Positions 8,694 through 16,100 of a DNA stretch of 64,000 nt are shown piece after piece. The notes below the pieces were generated by a model, which saw only the letters and a list, made by a program, of their open reading frames with translations, was not told the DNA's origin and did no database searches. This stretch comes from Enhydrobacter aerosaccus (GTDB taxonomy: Bacteria > Pseudomonadota > Alphaproteobacteria > Reyranellales > Reyranellaceae): NCBI GenBank assembly GCA_903839865.1, contig CAIMEE010000525.1, forward strand, positions 1-64,000, read 5' to 3'. Every line of letters starts with the position of its first letter. The stretch's first letter is position 1. Position numbers and translations under genes: made by a program.

Positions 8694-9449
8694 CTAAACG
8701 TGTTGGCCGCCGTTGATCTGGATCTCGGCGCCGCTGACATAGCTCGCGCCTTTTTCGCACAGGAAGTGGATCACGTCTGCCACTTCGTCGGGCGTACCGA
8801 GGCGGCGCATCGGGATCTGCTCCTCGACGATCTGCTCGGTGCCGGGAGACAGGATCGCGGTGTCGATCTCGCCGGGCGCGATGGCGTTCACGCGAATGCC
8901 GCGCGGGCCGAAGTCGTGCGCCATCTCGCGCGTCAGCGCTGCGAGCGCCGCTTTCGAGGTCGCATAGGCCGAGCCCGCGAAGGGATGGACGCGGCTGCCC
9001 GCGATCGAGGTCACGTTGACCACGCAGCCCTTGGCTTCGGACAGTTCACGCATCAGGCCGCGCGCGAGCGCCACGGGCGCGAAAAAGTTCACGTTGAAGA
9101 CGCGCTGCCAGAGATCGAACGGCGTATCGATCGCGCCGTAGCGGCCGCCCGTCTCGTCCTTGGGAGAGATGGCGGCGTTGTTCACCAGCGCATCGAGCCG
9201 GCCGCCGCCCAGGCGATCGCGGATCTCCTCGATGCCGCGCTTGACGTCTTCGTGCTCGGCAAGGTCGATCTGCACGTGGTTCTTGTCGCCGCCCGGCCAC
9301 GGGCACAGCGCGCTGAACGGCTGGCGCGAGACGGTGATGACCCGCCAGCCACCGGCGCTGAATTTCTTGACCGTCGCGTGGCCGATGCCGCGGCTGGCGC
9401 CGGTCAGGACCAGGGTACGGGTGTTCGCGGGAACTGTGATGGGGGTCAT
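8694..9449 (-). CDS. Short-chain dehydrogenase/reductase (SDR)
   Basis: A 251-residue classical SDR. The nucleotide-binding glycine motif TGASRGIG is at residues 16-23, NNAAIS is the structural Asn-Ala block, and the catalytic Ser-Tyr-Lys is read as a serine in VTSIAGS followed by SAYATSKAAL. The C-terminal SYVSGAEIQINGGQ is typical of 3-oxoacyl reductase-like SDRs. It is the first gene of the leftward group. The substrate is unknown; an oxidation or reduction step feeding the DUF1445 and CoA-transferase enzymes is inferred from context. Confidence 0.92.
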   Translation of the reverse strand: MTPITVPANTRTLVLTGASRGIGHATVKKFSAGGWRVITVSRQPFSALCPWPGGDKNHVQIDLAEHEDVKRGIEEIRDRLGGGRLDALVNNAAISPKDETGGRYGAIDTPFDLWQRVFNVNFFAPVALARGLMRELSEAKGCVVNVTSIAGSRVHPFAGSAYATSKAALAALTREMAHDFGPRGIRVNAIAPGEIDTAILSPGTEQIVEEQIPMRRLGTPDEVADVIHFLCEKGASYVSGAEIQINGGQHV

Positions 9450-9672
9450 AAGGGCACCTTACTCCATAAGCAGTGGCTTCATCAGGCAGGGAACGCGACC
9501 CGTTGTGTCTTCGCCTGTGAATTTCACAAAATTCTGTAAGCTGTTGTTATTGAAACATTTTTCTTGAACATAAGACAGTCCTGCCGTACCTTTCGCGTGA
9601 CCGGACCCTCACATATTTCGGGTGCCGGCCGTCGTTTTTGAAGAAGTCATAATCAATAAGGGGAGTCCGCAA

Positions 9673-9849
9673 ATGACGGACCAGTCGAAAGCTCGCAAAC
9701 CCGTGCCGCACCTTCAGACGCGGCCCGCGACGATGCTGACCGCGATCGGTCTCTGCGTGATCATCATGTTGATTCAGCTCGTGCCGGAGTTCCAGTCGAT
9801 GGGCGCGGGCTCGCGCATTCCCACGTCGGTCACGGCGTCGGTGCGATAA
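9673..9849 (+). CDS. Small single-pass membrane protein
   Basis: A 58-residue protein with a charged, basic N-terminus (TDQSKARKPVPHLQTR) and one membrane segment, MLTAIGLCVIIMLIQLV. ATG at 9673 is preferred because GGGGAG sits 8 nt upstream. It is preceded by an AT-rich 150-bp gap that is likely to carry its promoter. No family is recognised. It is followed by a GC-rich hairpin and then the kinase gene. Confidence 0.55.
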   Translation: MTDQSKARKPVPHLQTRPATMLTAIGLCVIIMLIQLVPEFQSMGAGSRIPTSVTASVR

Positions 9850-9865
9850 TCTAGCCGGGGAGCCG

Positions 9866-9885
9866 GCGGGCGCTTGTGCGCCCGC
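9866..9885 (+). terminator. GC-rich hairpin after the small membrane protein gene
   Basis: A perfect 8-bp stem, GCGGGCGC paired with GCGCCCGC around the loop TTGT, extended by GGAG/CTCC pairing across a 3-nt bulge. It has no T-run, so it may pause or end transcription only partly before the kinase gene. Confidence 0.45.
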
Positions 9886-9939
9886 TCCGGAACGCGCATC
9901 AAGGGGCCCTAGGTTCGCCTTGCCCCTCATGATGATCGT

Positions 9940-11859
9940 ATGACTACCGACAACGTCGACGCATTGCCGTTGGGCACCCGCCTCGGCGATTACCGGCTCG
10001 ACGCTATCATCGGGCACGGCGGCTTCGGCATCACCTACCGCGCCTTCGACAGCCAGCTCGCCAAGGTCGTCGCGATCAAGGAATACCTGCCGATCGAGTT
10101 CGCGGTGCGCACCGCCGACGGCAAGGTCGTGCCACGCGGCGCGCGCTATGCGGACGACTTCGCCTGGGGCCGCGAGCGCTTCCTCGACGAGGCGCGCGCA
10201 CTCGCCCGCTTCCGCCATCCGCACATCGTGCCGGTGCTGCGCTTCCTCGCGGCCAACGGCACCGCCTACACGGTGATGGAATTCGAAGACGGCCAGAGCG
10301 TTGCGCAGTTGTTGCGCGCGAATGGCGGTCAGGGCGGCGGCCGCCGCCTGCCGCCGGACGACGTGCGCCGTCTCGCCGAAGGAATACTCGACGGCCTCGC
10401 GGCGGTGCATGCGCAGGGCTTCCTGCATCGCGACATCAAGCCGTCGAACATCATCGTCCGTCGCGACGGCGTGCCGATCCTGATCGACTTCGGCGCGGCG
10501 CGTCAGGCGATGGGCGGGCGCACGCGCACGCTCACCAGCGTGCTGACGCCGCAATACGCGCCGATCGAGCAGTATGCGATGGACGGCAATCAGGGCCCGT
10601 GGACCGACATCTATTCGGCCGCGGCCGTGCTGCATCATGCGATTGCCGGACTGCCGCCGCCGGAAGCGACCAGCAGGGTCGGGCACGATCCCTACAAGCC
10701 GCTCGCCGTCACCCAGGCCGATCGCCACGACCAGACGTTCCTTGCCGCGATCGATCGCGCGCTGGCGTTCGTGCCCACCGAGCGGCCGCAGTCCGTTGCG
10801 GCCTGGCGTGCGCTGTTCGGTGCGTCGTTGCCGTCCTCCGACGAGGCGCCGACGCGGCGCATGGCCGCGCCGCCCGAGCCGCCGCGCAGCGTCGGTGCAC
10901 CGCGCCTCGGTGGCGCGCGCCGGGGCGAGGAAGTCGCGGTCGCCGCGCCGCCGCCGCAGCCCAGCCGCTTCCCGACCAAGTCGCTCGTGCTCGCGCTCGT
11001 CGTCGCGATCGCAGCCGTCGCGTTCTGGTTCCTGAAGCCCAGGCTCGATCTGATGCAGGCGAGCGCGCCCTCCGTGGCGACACACGCGCCATTGCCGCTG
11101 CCGGTTCCCGTGACGTCGGCGCCGTCGACGCCGGCGGCAACGAAGGCTCCGGTGCCGCAGACCTCGACGTCCACTGCGCCGTCGCCCGCCGTGGCCGAGC
11201 CCGCGCAACCGGACAAGGACCTGCTCGCCCAGGCCCAGCGTGCCGCCGACGACGCACGCGCCGTGTTCGAGAAGGCAAAGGACGCCGCGGCCGCAGCGCG
11301 CGCCATGGCGGGCGAGGCCAAGATCATGGCCGCGCGTGCCGCGCTGGCGACGCTCGAGAATGCGCAACGCATCACTCTGGACGACGGCGGCAGCTACGTC
11401 GGCCAATTCGCCGACGGCAAGCGCCAGGGGCTGGGCGTCCTCAATGCCAAAGACGGCGAGCGGCGCGGCGAATGGCAGAGCGACCTGATGAACGGGCGCG
11501 GCACGATGCGCCTCCCCGACGGATCGCGCTACGAGGGCCAGTGGCGCGAGGGCCAGTCGACCGGTCTGGGCGTGATGGAGAAACCCGGCGTCGAGCGCGA
11601 GGAAGGCAACTTCGTCGCGGGCAGGCTCGAAGGGCCGGGCCTGCATCGCACGCTCGCCGATCCGGCGGTCGTGCAGATGGGCGACTGGCACAACGACCAG
11701 CTCGAGGGGCCGGGTGTCGAGACCGTGGGCGAGAGCGAGCGCTACGAAGGCTCGTTCCGCGCCGGCAAGCGCCACGGCTATGGCCAGGTGACGACCGCCG
11801 ACAAGAAGGTGACCTCGGGCCGCTGGGAAGACGGAAAGCGTATCGAGTCGGGGCCCTGA
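9940..11859 (+). CDS. Transmembrane Ser/Thr protein kinase with C-terminal MORN repeats
   Basis: A 639-residue predicted signalling protein. The N-terminal Hanks-type kinase spans about residues 17-285: glycine loop GHGGFGITY at 25-33, ATP lysine K47 in VAIKEYLP, catalytic HRD at 163-165 (HRDIKPSN), DFG at 183-185. A proline-rich linker precedes one membrane helix near 347-364, then a Pro/Thr-rich stretch and an Ala-rich coiled coil near 427-475. From about 478 to the end there are roughly six MORN-like repeats (YVGQFADGKRQGLGV, YEGQWREG, YEGSFRAGKRHGYGQV). The MORN part would be periplasmic if the kinase is cytoplasmic. It ends 40 bp before nasT, so read-through into the nitrogen regulator is possible. 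Confidence 0.9.
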   Translation: MTTDNVDALPLGTRLGDYRLDAIIGHGGFGITYRAFDSQLAKVVAIKEYLPIEFAVRTADGKVVPRGARYADDFAWGRERFLDEARALARFRHPHIVPVLRFLAANGTAYTVMEFEDGQSVAQLLRANGGQGGGRRLPPDDVRRLAEGILDGLAAVHAQGFLHRDIKPSNIIVRRDGVPILIDFGAARQAMGGRTRTLTSVLTPQYAPIEQYAMDGNQGPWTDIYSAAAVLHHAIAGLPPPEATSRVGHDPYKPLAVTQADRHDQTFLAAIDRALAFVPTERPQSVAAWRALFGASLPSSDEAPTRRMAAPPEPPRSVGAPRLGGARRGEEVAVAAPPPQPSRFPTKSLVLALVVAIAAVAFWFLKPRLDLMQASAPSVATHAPLPLPVPVTSAPSTPAATKAPVPQTSTSTAPSPAVAEPAQPDKDLLAQAQRAADDARAVFEKAKDAAAAARAMAGEAKIMAARAALATLENAQRITLDDGGSYVGQFADGKRQGLGVLNAKDGERRGEWQSDLMNGRGTMRLPDGSRYEGQWREGQSTGLGVMEKPGVEREEGNFVAGRLEGPGLHRTLADPAVVQMGDWHNDQLEGPGVETVGESERYEGSFRAGKRHGYGQVTTADKKVTSGRWEDGKRIESGP

Positions 11860-11899
11860 GCGTCCTGAGGGGTGGCATGGAAGTTGCGCCCCGCGGGGT

Positions 11900-12487
11900 G
11901 TGACCAAGGCCCTGTCCGTCCTGCTGATCGACGACAATCCCGCCCGCGCCGAGATCGTGGAAGCGGGCCTGCGCGCCGCCGGCTATCGACTGCTCGCGCG
12001 CCTCGAAGGCACGCAGGACCTGACGGCAAGGGTGCGTGAACTCGAACCAGATGTCGTGGTCGTCAGCACCGACAGCCCGAGCCGCGACGCCATCGAGGAC
12101 ATGCGGCGCAGCACCGAGCAGCAGCCGCGCCCGATCGCGCTGTTCGTCGATCGATCCGATCCCGCCACCATCGCGGCCGCGATGGAAGCAGGCGTTTCAG
12201 CCTATGTCGTGAAGGGCCTGTCCGAGGATCGCGTGCGCCCCGTCGTCGACGTCGCGGTCGGCCACTTCAACCGCTACCACGCCATGCGCGAGGAACTGGA
12301 GCGCGCCCGCCTCACCTTGTTGGAGCGCAAATCGATCGATCGTGCGAAGGGCCTGCTGATGGAGCAGAACGGCCTCACCGAAGAAGCGGCCTACAAGCTG
12401 TTGCGCAAACTCGCGATGGACCAGAACAAGCGCATCGGCGAGGTCGCCCAGGACTTGGTTACTTATGCCAAAGTGCTGAAAAAGTAG
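11900..12487 (+). CDS. nasT: NasT-like ANTAR response regulator (antiterminator)
   Basis: A 195-residue protein with a receiver-like domain at about 5-120 and a C-terminal ANTAR RNA-binding domain at about 134-190 (LLERKSIDRAKGLLM, EEAAYKLLRKLAMDQNKRI). ANTAR proteins bind paired hairpins in nascent RNA and prevent terminator formation. The acidic pair D11-D12 is kept, but the usual phospho-acceptor position is Ser56 in DVVVVSTDSP. That fits control by NasS sequestration instead of phosphorylation. Start is GTG at 11900; an unusual start choice, but it gives the conserved first strand. The matching RNA signal is directly downstream, before nasS. Confidence 0.92.
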   Translation: MTKALSVLLIDDNPARAEIVEAGLRAAGYRLLARLEGTQDLTARVRELEPDVVVVSTDSPSRDAIEDMRRSTEQQPRPIALFVDRSDPATIAAAMEAGVSAYVVKGLSEDRVRPVVDVAVGHFNRYHAMREELERARLTLLERKSIDRAKGLLMEQNGLTEEAAYKLLRKLAMDQNKRIGEVAQDLVTYAKVLKK

Positions 12488-12500
12488 CGCTGCCCCTATA

Positions 12501-12534
12501 TTCACCATTTTGCACGTGCGAAATGACATGGTGA
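12501..12534. promoter_or_regulatory. Nested palindrome upstream of the sigma-54 promoter (candidate activator site)
   Basis: Outer arms TTCACCAT (12501-12508) and ATGGTGAA (12527-12534) enclose a near-perfect 16-bp palindrome TTTTGCACGTGCGAAA (12508-12523). It lies about 60-90 bp upstream of the -24 element, a plausible place for an NtrC-type enhancer-binding protein. The half-sites are only partly like the NtrC consensus, so its protein is unassigned. Confidence 0.4.
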
Positions 12535-12591
12535 ACGAATAGACAATAATATCAGAAGGTTAATTTCCCACGCGTGTGCCCAAAGGCGACC

Positions 12592-12608
12592 CTGGCACGA
12601 TTTATGCT
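12592..12608 (+). promoter_or_regulatory. Sigma-54 (RpoN) promoter for the nas operon
   Basis: CTGGCACGATTTATGCT matches the -24/-12 consensus YTGGCACGrNNNTTGCW at all positions except one T. The GG (12594-12595) and GC (12606-12607) dinucleotides are exactly 10 bp apart. Transcription should start near 12618, so the RNA would begin about 40 nt before the first ANTAR hairpin. Nitrogen-controlled operons often use RpoN with NtrC. Confidence 0.75.
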
Positions 12609-12657
12609 GCGGTGCGGCCGAGAGCCCAATGGCGGGTTCTCTCCTGAAATTTTAGGG

Positions 12658-12696
12658 GCGGGCCAAGGAAGGCTCGCTAACCGGACAACGACGTCC
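12658..12696 (+). promoter_or_regulatory. Dual-hairpin ANTAR target RNA (NasT binding site)
   Basis: Hairpin 1: GCGGGCC (12658-12664) pairs with GGCTCGC (12671-12677), a 7-bp stem with one G-U pair and loop AAGGAA. Hairpin 2: GGAC (12683-12686) pairs with GTCC (12693-12696) around loop AACGAC. Both hexaloops have A at position 1 and G at position 4, the ANTAR recognition rule, and the linker is 5 nt. The second hairpin shares bases with the 5' arm of the terminator, so binding of NasT would stop the terminator from folding. Confidence 0.85.
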
Positions 12697-12742
12697 TGAG
12701 CGACCGGCATCTCTGCCGGCCGAGCGGGGCGTTTTTTGTTTT
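12692..12742 (+). terminator. Intrinsic attenuator terminator in the nas leader
   Basis: The 18-nt arm at 12692-12709 pairs with 12714-12731 around the loop TCTC, with a perfect inner CCGGCA/TGCCGG stem, some G-U pairs and a short internal mismatch. TTTTTTGTTTT (12732-12742) follows at once. It lies 15 nt ahead of the nasS ATG, so most transcripts should end here unless NasT holds hairpin 2. Confidence 0.85.
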
Positions 12743-12757
12743 GGAGTGGCGTAACGC

Positions 12758-13900
12758 ATGAGTGCAATCGAGAAGCCGAAGATCACGGTCGGTTATATCC
12801 CGATCATCGACTGCGCGCCGGTGATCCTGGCCAACGAACTCGGCGCCTATGAGCGCCAGGGGCTCGAAGTCGAGATCCGCCGGGAAGTCTCCTGGTCCAA
12901 CGTGCGCGACAAGCTGGCGCTGGGGGTGCTCGACGCGTCGCACATCCTGGCACCGCTGCCGCTTGCGATTACGCTCGGCGTCGACAGCGTCACCGTCCCG
13001 CTGGTCAACGTGATGACCCTGGAAGTGAACGGCAATGCGCTGACACTTTCGAACGCGCTGTGGCAGGAGATCGAAGAGGCGGCGCCCGACCTCTCCGTGA
13101 CGCGGCCGCTCGATGCGCGCGCGATCGCTGCCGTCGTCGCCAAGCGCGCCGCCGCCGGCCGGCCGCAGCTCGTGCTGGCCTCGGTGTTTCCATACTCGGT
13201 GCAGCAGTACATGGTGCGGCTGTGGCTCTCGTCGGGCGGACTCGATCCCGATCGCGACGTGCGCCTCGTCACCGTGCCGCCGCCGCACACGGTCGCGCAT
13301 CTTTCGGGCGGCATCATCGACGGCTACTGCGTCGGCGAGCCGTGGAACCAGCAATCGCAGGCGCTGGGCATCGGCCGCATCGCGCTGACCGGTCCGGACA
13401 TCTGGAAGGGCATGCCGGAGAAGGTGCTGGGCACCACCGAGGCCTTTGCCGATAAGAATCCGAACACGGTGAAGGCTCTGATCAAGGCGCTGCTCGAAGC
13501 CTGCCAGTGGCTCGACGATCCGGCCAACCGCGCTGAAGCCGCGCGCGTGCTGTCGATCCCGCGCTATCTCAATACGCCGGCCGACGTGATGGCGCGCACG
13601 CTCGAGCTGCCAGACTTCCACGTCTTCCATCGCGATCACGCGAACTTCCCGTGGCGCAGCCATGCCGACTGGTTCCTCGGCCAGATGGTGCGCTGGGGCC
13701 AGGCGGCACCCGGCATCGACATCACCGCCACCGCCGACCGCGTCTATCGCACCGACATCTTCCGCGCCGCTGCGAGCGAGCTCGGAATCGCCTGTCCCGC
13801 CACCGACCGGCTGCCGCCCGGCGGCCATGGCGAGCCTCTCATCCCGTCGATGGACTCGACGGCCTCTTCCAACCGTTTGCGCTCAGGAGAACAGACATGA
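12758..13900 (+). CDS. nasS: NasS-like nitrate/nitrite sensor (cytoplasmic NrtA-family protein)
   Basis: A 380-residue NrtA/CmpA-family binding protein with no signal peptide: it starts straight into the mature fold (KITVGYIPIIDCAPVILA). That is the hallmark of NasS, which binds NasT when nitrate is absent and releases it when nitrate binds. Family motifs GVLDASHILAPLPLAITLG and GYCVGEPWNQQ are visible. The usual layout is nasS before nasT; here nasS comes after nasT and beyond the attenuator, so it should be induced with the operon. Its stop overlaps the nrtA start (ATGA). A misassigned transport receptor is less likely, because nrtA with a Tat signal follows. Confidence 0.85.
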   Translation: MSAIEKPKITVGYIPIIDCAPVILANELGAYERQGLEVEIRREVSWSNVRDKLALGVLDASHILAPLPLAITLGVDSVTVPLVNVMTLEVNGNALTLSNALWQEIEEAAPDLSVTRPLDARAIAAVVAKRAAAGRPQLVLASVFPYSVQQYMVRLWLSSGGLDPDRDVRLVTVPPPHTVAHLSGGIIDGYCVGEPWNQQSQALGIGRIALTGPDIWKGMPEKVLGTTEAFADKNPNTVKALIKALLEACQWLDDPANRAEAARVLSIPRYLNTPADVMARTLELPDFHVFHRDHANFPWRSHADWFLGQMVRWGQAAPGIDITATADRVYRTDIFRAAASELGIACPATDRLPPGGHGEPLIPSMDSTASSNRLRSGEQT

Positions 13901-15192
13901 CCAAGACCACGACGTTCGGACGCCGCGGCGTCCTCAAGGGTGCCACCGCCACGGCAGCGTTGCTGAGCGCCGCGCGCGCAGCCCTTCCGGCGGGTGCCTT
14001 CGCCCAGGCCGCGGACCCTGAGACCAAGTCGGTGAAGCTGGGCTTCATTGCCCTCACCGATGCCGCTCCGCTTATCGTCGCGAAGGAAAAGAAGCTGTTC
14101 GACAAGTACGGCATCACCGATGCCGACATCGCCAAGCAGGCCTCGTGGGGCACGACGCGCGACAACATCGTGCTGGGCTCGGGCGCGGGCGGCATCGACG
14201 GCGCGCACATCCTGACGCCGTTCCCGTACCTGATCTCGCTGGGAACTGTGACGACCGAGAACAAGCCGGTGCCAATGCACATCCTGGCGCGACTCAACTA
14301 CGACTGCCAGGCGATCTCCGTCGCCAAGGAGTTCAAGGGCACCGGGGTGAAGCTCGACTCCTCTCCGCTCAAGAAAGCCTTCGCCGAGAAGAAGGCCGCG
14401 GGCAAGGAAGTGAAGTGCGCCATGACCTTCCCGGGCGGCACCCACGACATGTGGATTCGCTACTGGCTGGCCGCGGGCGGCATCGATCCCGACAAGGACG
14501 TCTCGACCATCGTCGTGCCGCCGCCGCAGATGGTGGCAAACATGAAAGTGGGCGCGATGGATGCCTTCTGCGTCGGCGAGCCGTGGAACGACCAGCTGGT
14601 TCATCAGGACATCGGCTTCACCGCCTGCATGACCGGCGAGATCTGGAAGAACCATCCGGAGAAGTCGCTCGCCGTGCGCGCCGACTTCACGGAGAAGAAC
14701 CCGAAAGCGGCACTCGCCGTGCTGATGGCGGTCATGGAAGCCCAGCAGTGGTGCGACAAGATGGAGAACAAGGACGAGCTCGCCACCATCCTGGGCAAGC
14801 GCCAGTGGTTCAACGTGCCGCCGGCCGACATCGTCAACCGCATCAAGGGTGACATCGACTACGGCGACGGCCGCAACGTGAAGGGCTCCGACCAGCTGAT
14901 GAAGTTCTGGAAGGGCGGCGTCAGCTACCCGTACCAGAGCCACGAGCTGTGGTTCCTCACCGAGAACCAGCGCTGGGGCAAGCTGCCGGCCGATCTCGAC
15001 ACCAAGGCCATCATCGGCAAGGTCAATCGCGAGGACCTGTGGCGCGAAGCGGCGAAGAACATCTCCGCCGCCGAGGCTGACGTTCCCAAGTCGACGTCGC
15101 GCGGCAAGGAGACGTTCTTCGACGGCAAGGTGTTCGATCCCGCCGATCCGAAGGCCTATCTCGCGAGCCTCGCCATCAAGAAGGTGGCGTGA
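13897..15192 (+). CDS. nrtA: Nitrate ABC transporter substrate-binding protein, NrtA-like
   Basis: A 431-residue periplasmic receptor. A twin-arginine signal (FGRRGVLKGA, then an Ala-rich stretch ending near AFAQA) opens the protein, so it is exported folded. The mature part matches the NrtA/CmpA family: VKLGFIALTDAAPLIVAKE, GIDGAHILTPFPYLISLG, VGAMDAFCVGEPWND. ATG at 13897 overlaps the nasS stop by 4 bp and follows CAGGAGA. It would deliver nitrate and/or nitrite to NrtB/NrtD. Its stop overlaps the nrtB start (TGATG). Confidence 0.93.
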   Translation: MTKTTTFGRRGVLKGATATAALLSAARAALPAGAFAQAADPETKSVKLGFIALTDAAPLIVAKEKKLFDKYGITDADIAKQASWGTTRDNIVLGSGAGGIDGAHILTPFPYLISLGTVTTENKPVPMHILARLNYDCQAISVAKEFKGTGVKLDSSPLKKAFAEKKAAGKEVKCAMTFPGGTHDMWIRYWLAAGGIDPDKDVSTIVVPPPQMVANMKVGAMDAFCVGEPWNDQLVHQDIGFTACMTGEIWKNHPEKSLAVRADFTEKNPKAALAVLMAVMEAQQWCDKMENKDELATILGKRQWFNVPPADIVNRIKGDIDYGDGRNVKGSDQLMKFWKGGVSYPYQSHELWFLTENQRWGKLPADLDTKAIIGKVNREDLWREAAKNISAAEADVPKSTSRGKETFFDGKVFDPADPKAYLASLAIKKVA

Positions 15193-16091
15193 TGCAGGCG
15201 AAGGTTACTTCCATTTCGGTGGCCGCCGGCGTGCCCGTGCCGGGGACGACGGCGGAGATCGTCACTTTCCATCCGCCGACGCGGCCGTTCGTCGAGGTGT
15301 TGCGCGAGCGTGCCTCGAAGACGATGAGCGTCGTCCTGCCGCCGCTGATCGTGCTCGGCCTCATCCTGCTCACGTGGCAGCTGCTCTGCTCGTCGCCGAA
15401 ATCCTCGCTGCCCGCGCCGACAAAGGTGATCGCCGACGCGTGGGATCTCATCGCCGATCCGTTCTACGACAATGGCGGCATCGACAAGGGCATCTTCTGG
15501 CATCTGCTGAAGTCGCTCAGCCGCGTCGGCGTGGGTTACTCGCTGGCGGCCATCGTCGGCATCGCGCTGGGCGTGCTGGTCGGCCAGAGCATGTGGGCGA
15601 TGCGCGGGCTCGATCCGATCTTCCAGGTCCTGCGCACCATTCCGCCGCTGGCCTGGCTGCCGCTGTCGCTCGCGGGCTTTCGCGATGCCCAGCCCTCGGC
15701 GCTGTTCGTGATCTTCATCACCTCGATCTGGCCGATCATCATCAATACCGCCGTCGGCGTGCGGAACATCCCGCAGGATTACCGCAACGTCGCCGCCGTC
15801 ATTCGCCTGTCGTGGTGGGAGGTGTTCTACAAGATCACCCTGCCGGCCACGGTGCCCTACATCTTCACCGGCCTGCGCATCGGCGTCGGCCTCGCCTGGC
15901 TCGCCATCGTGGCGGCCGAGATGCTGATCGGCGGCGTCGGCATCGGCTTCTTCATCTGGGACGCGTGGAACAGCTCGCGCATCTCCGACATCATCGTGGC
16001 GCTGGTCTATATCGGCCTGATCGGCTTCCTGCTCGATCGGCTGATCGCCTTCGTCGGCCGTCTCGTCAGTCACGGCGTCGCGACGCAGTAG
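15192..16091 (+). CDS. nrtB: Nitrate ABC transporter permease, NrtB-like
   Basis: A 299-residue inner-membrane permease with about six segments, the first being VVLPPLIVLGLILLTWQLL. The cytoplasmic EAA-like loop reads NVAAVIRLSWWEVFYKITLP. Length and motifs fit NrtB/SsuC-type permeases, and the position between nrtA and the ATPase supports nitrate transport. ATG at 15192 overlaps the nrtA stop; a GTG one codon earlier is possible. Rapid translational coupling through the whole run suggests fixed stoichiometry of the importer. Confidence 0.93.
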   Translation: MQAKVTSISVAAGVPVPGTTAEIVTFHPPTRPFVEVLRERASKTMSVVLPPLIVLGLILLTWQLLCSSPKSSLPAPTKVIADAWDLIADPFYDNGGIDKGIFWHLLKSLSRVGVGYSLAAIVGIALGVLVGQSMWAMRGLDPIFQVLRTIPPLAWLPLSLAGFRDAQPSALFVIFITSIWPIIINTAVGVRNIPQDYRNVAAVIRLSWWEVFYKITLPATVPYIFTGLRIGVGLAWLAIVAAEMLIGGVGIGFFIWDAWNSSRISDIIVALVYIGLIGFLLDRLIAFVGRLVSHGVATQ

Positions 16092-16100
16092 GAGGACAGC

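Noticed and set aside
7188..9539. A 783-codon frame on the plus strand opposite the DUF2848, DUF1445 and SDR genes
   Set aside because: It is an antisense shadow of three homology-supported genes; its product is His/Arg/Ala-rich low-complexity sequence with no recognisable domain.
12758..13900. The first NrtA-family gene as a second periplasmic nitrate receptor
   Set aside because: It has no Sec or Tat signal or lipobox, starts directly with the mature fold, and is next to a NasT-type regulator.
13744..14943. A 399-codon minus-strand frame opposite nrtA
   Set aside because: Shadow of a clear Tat-exported binding protein; no domain and no ribosome site.
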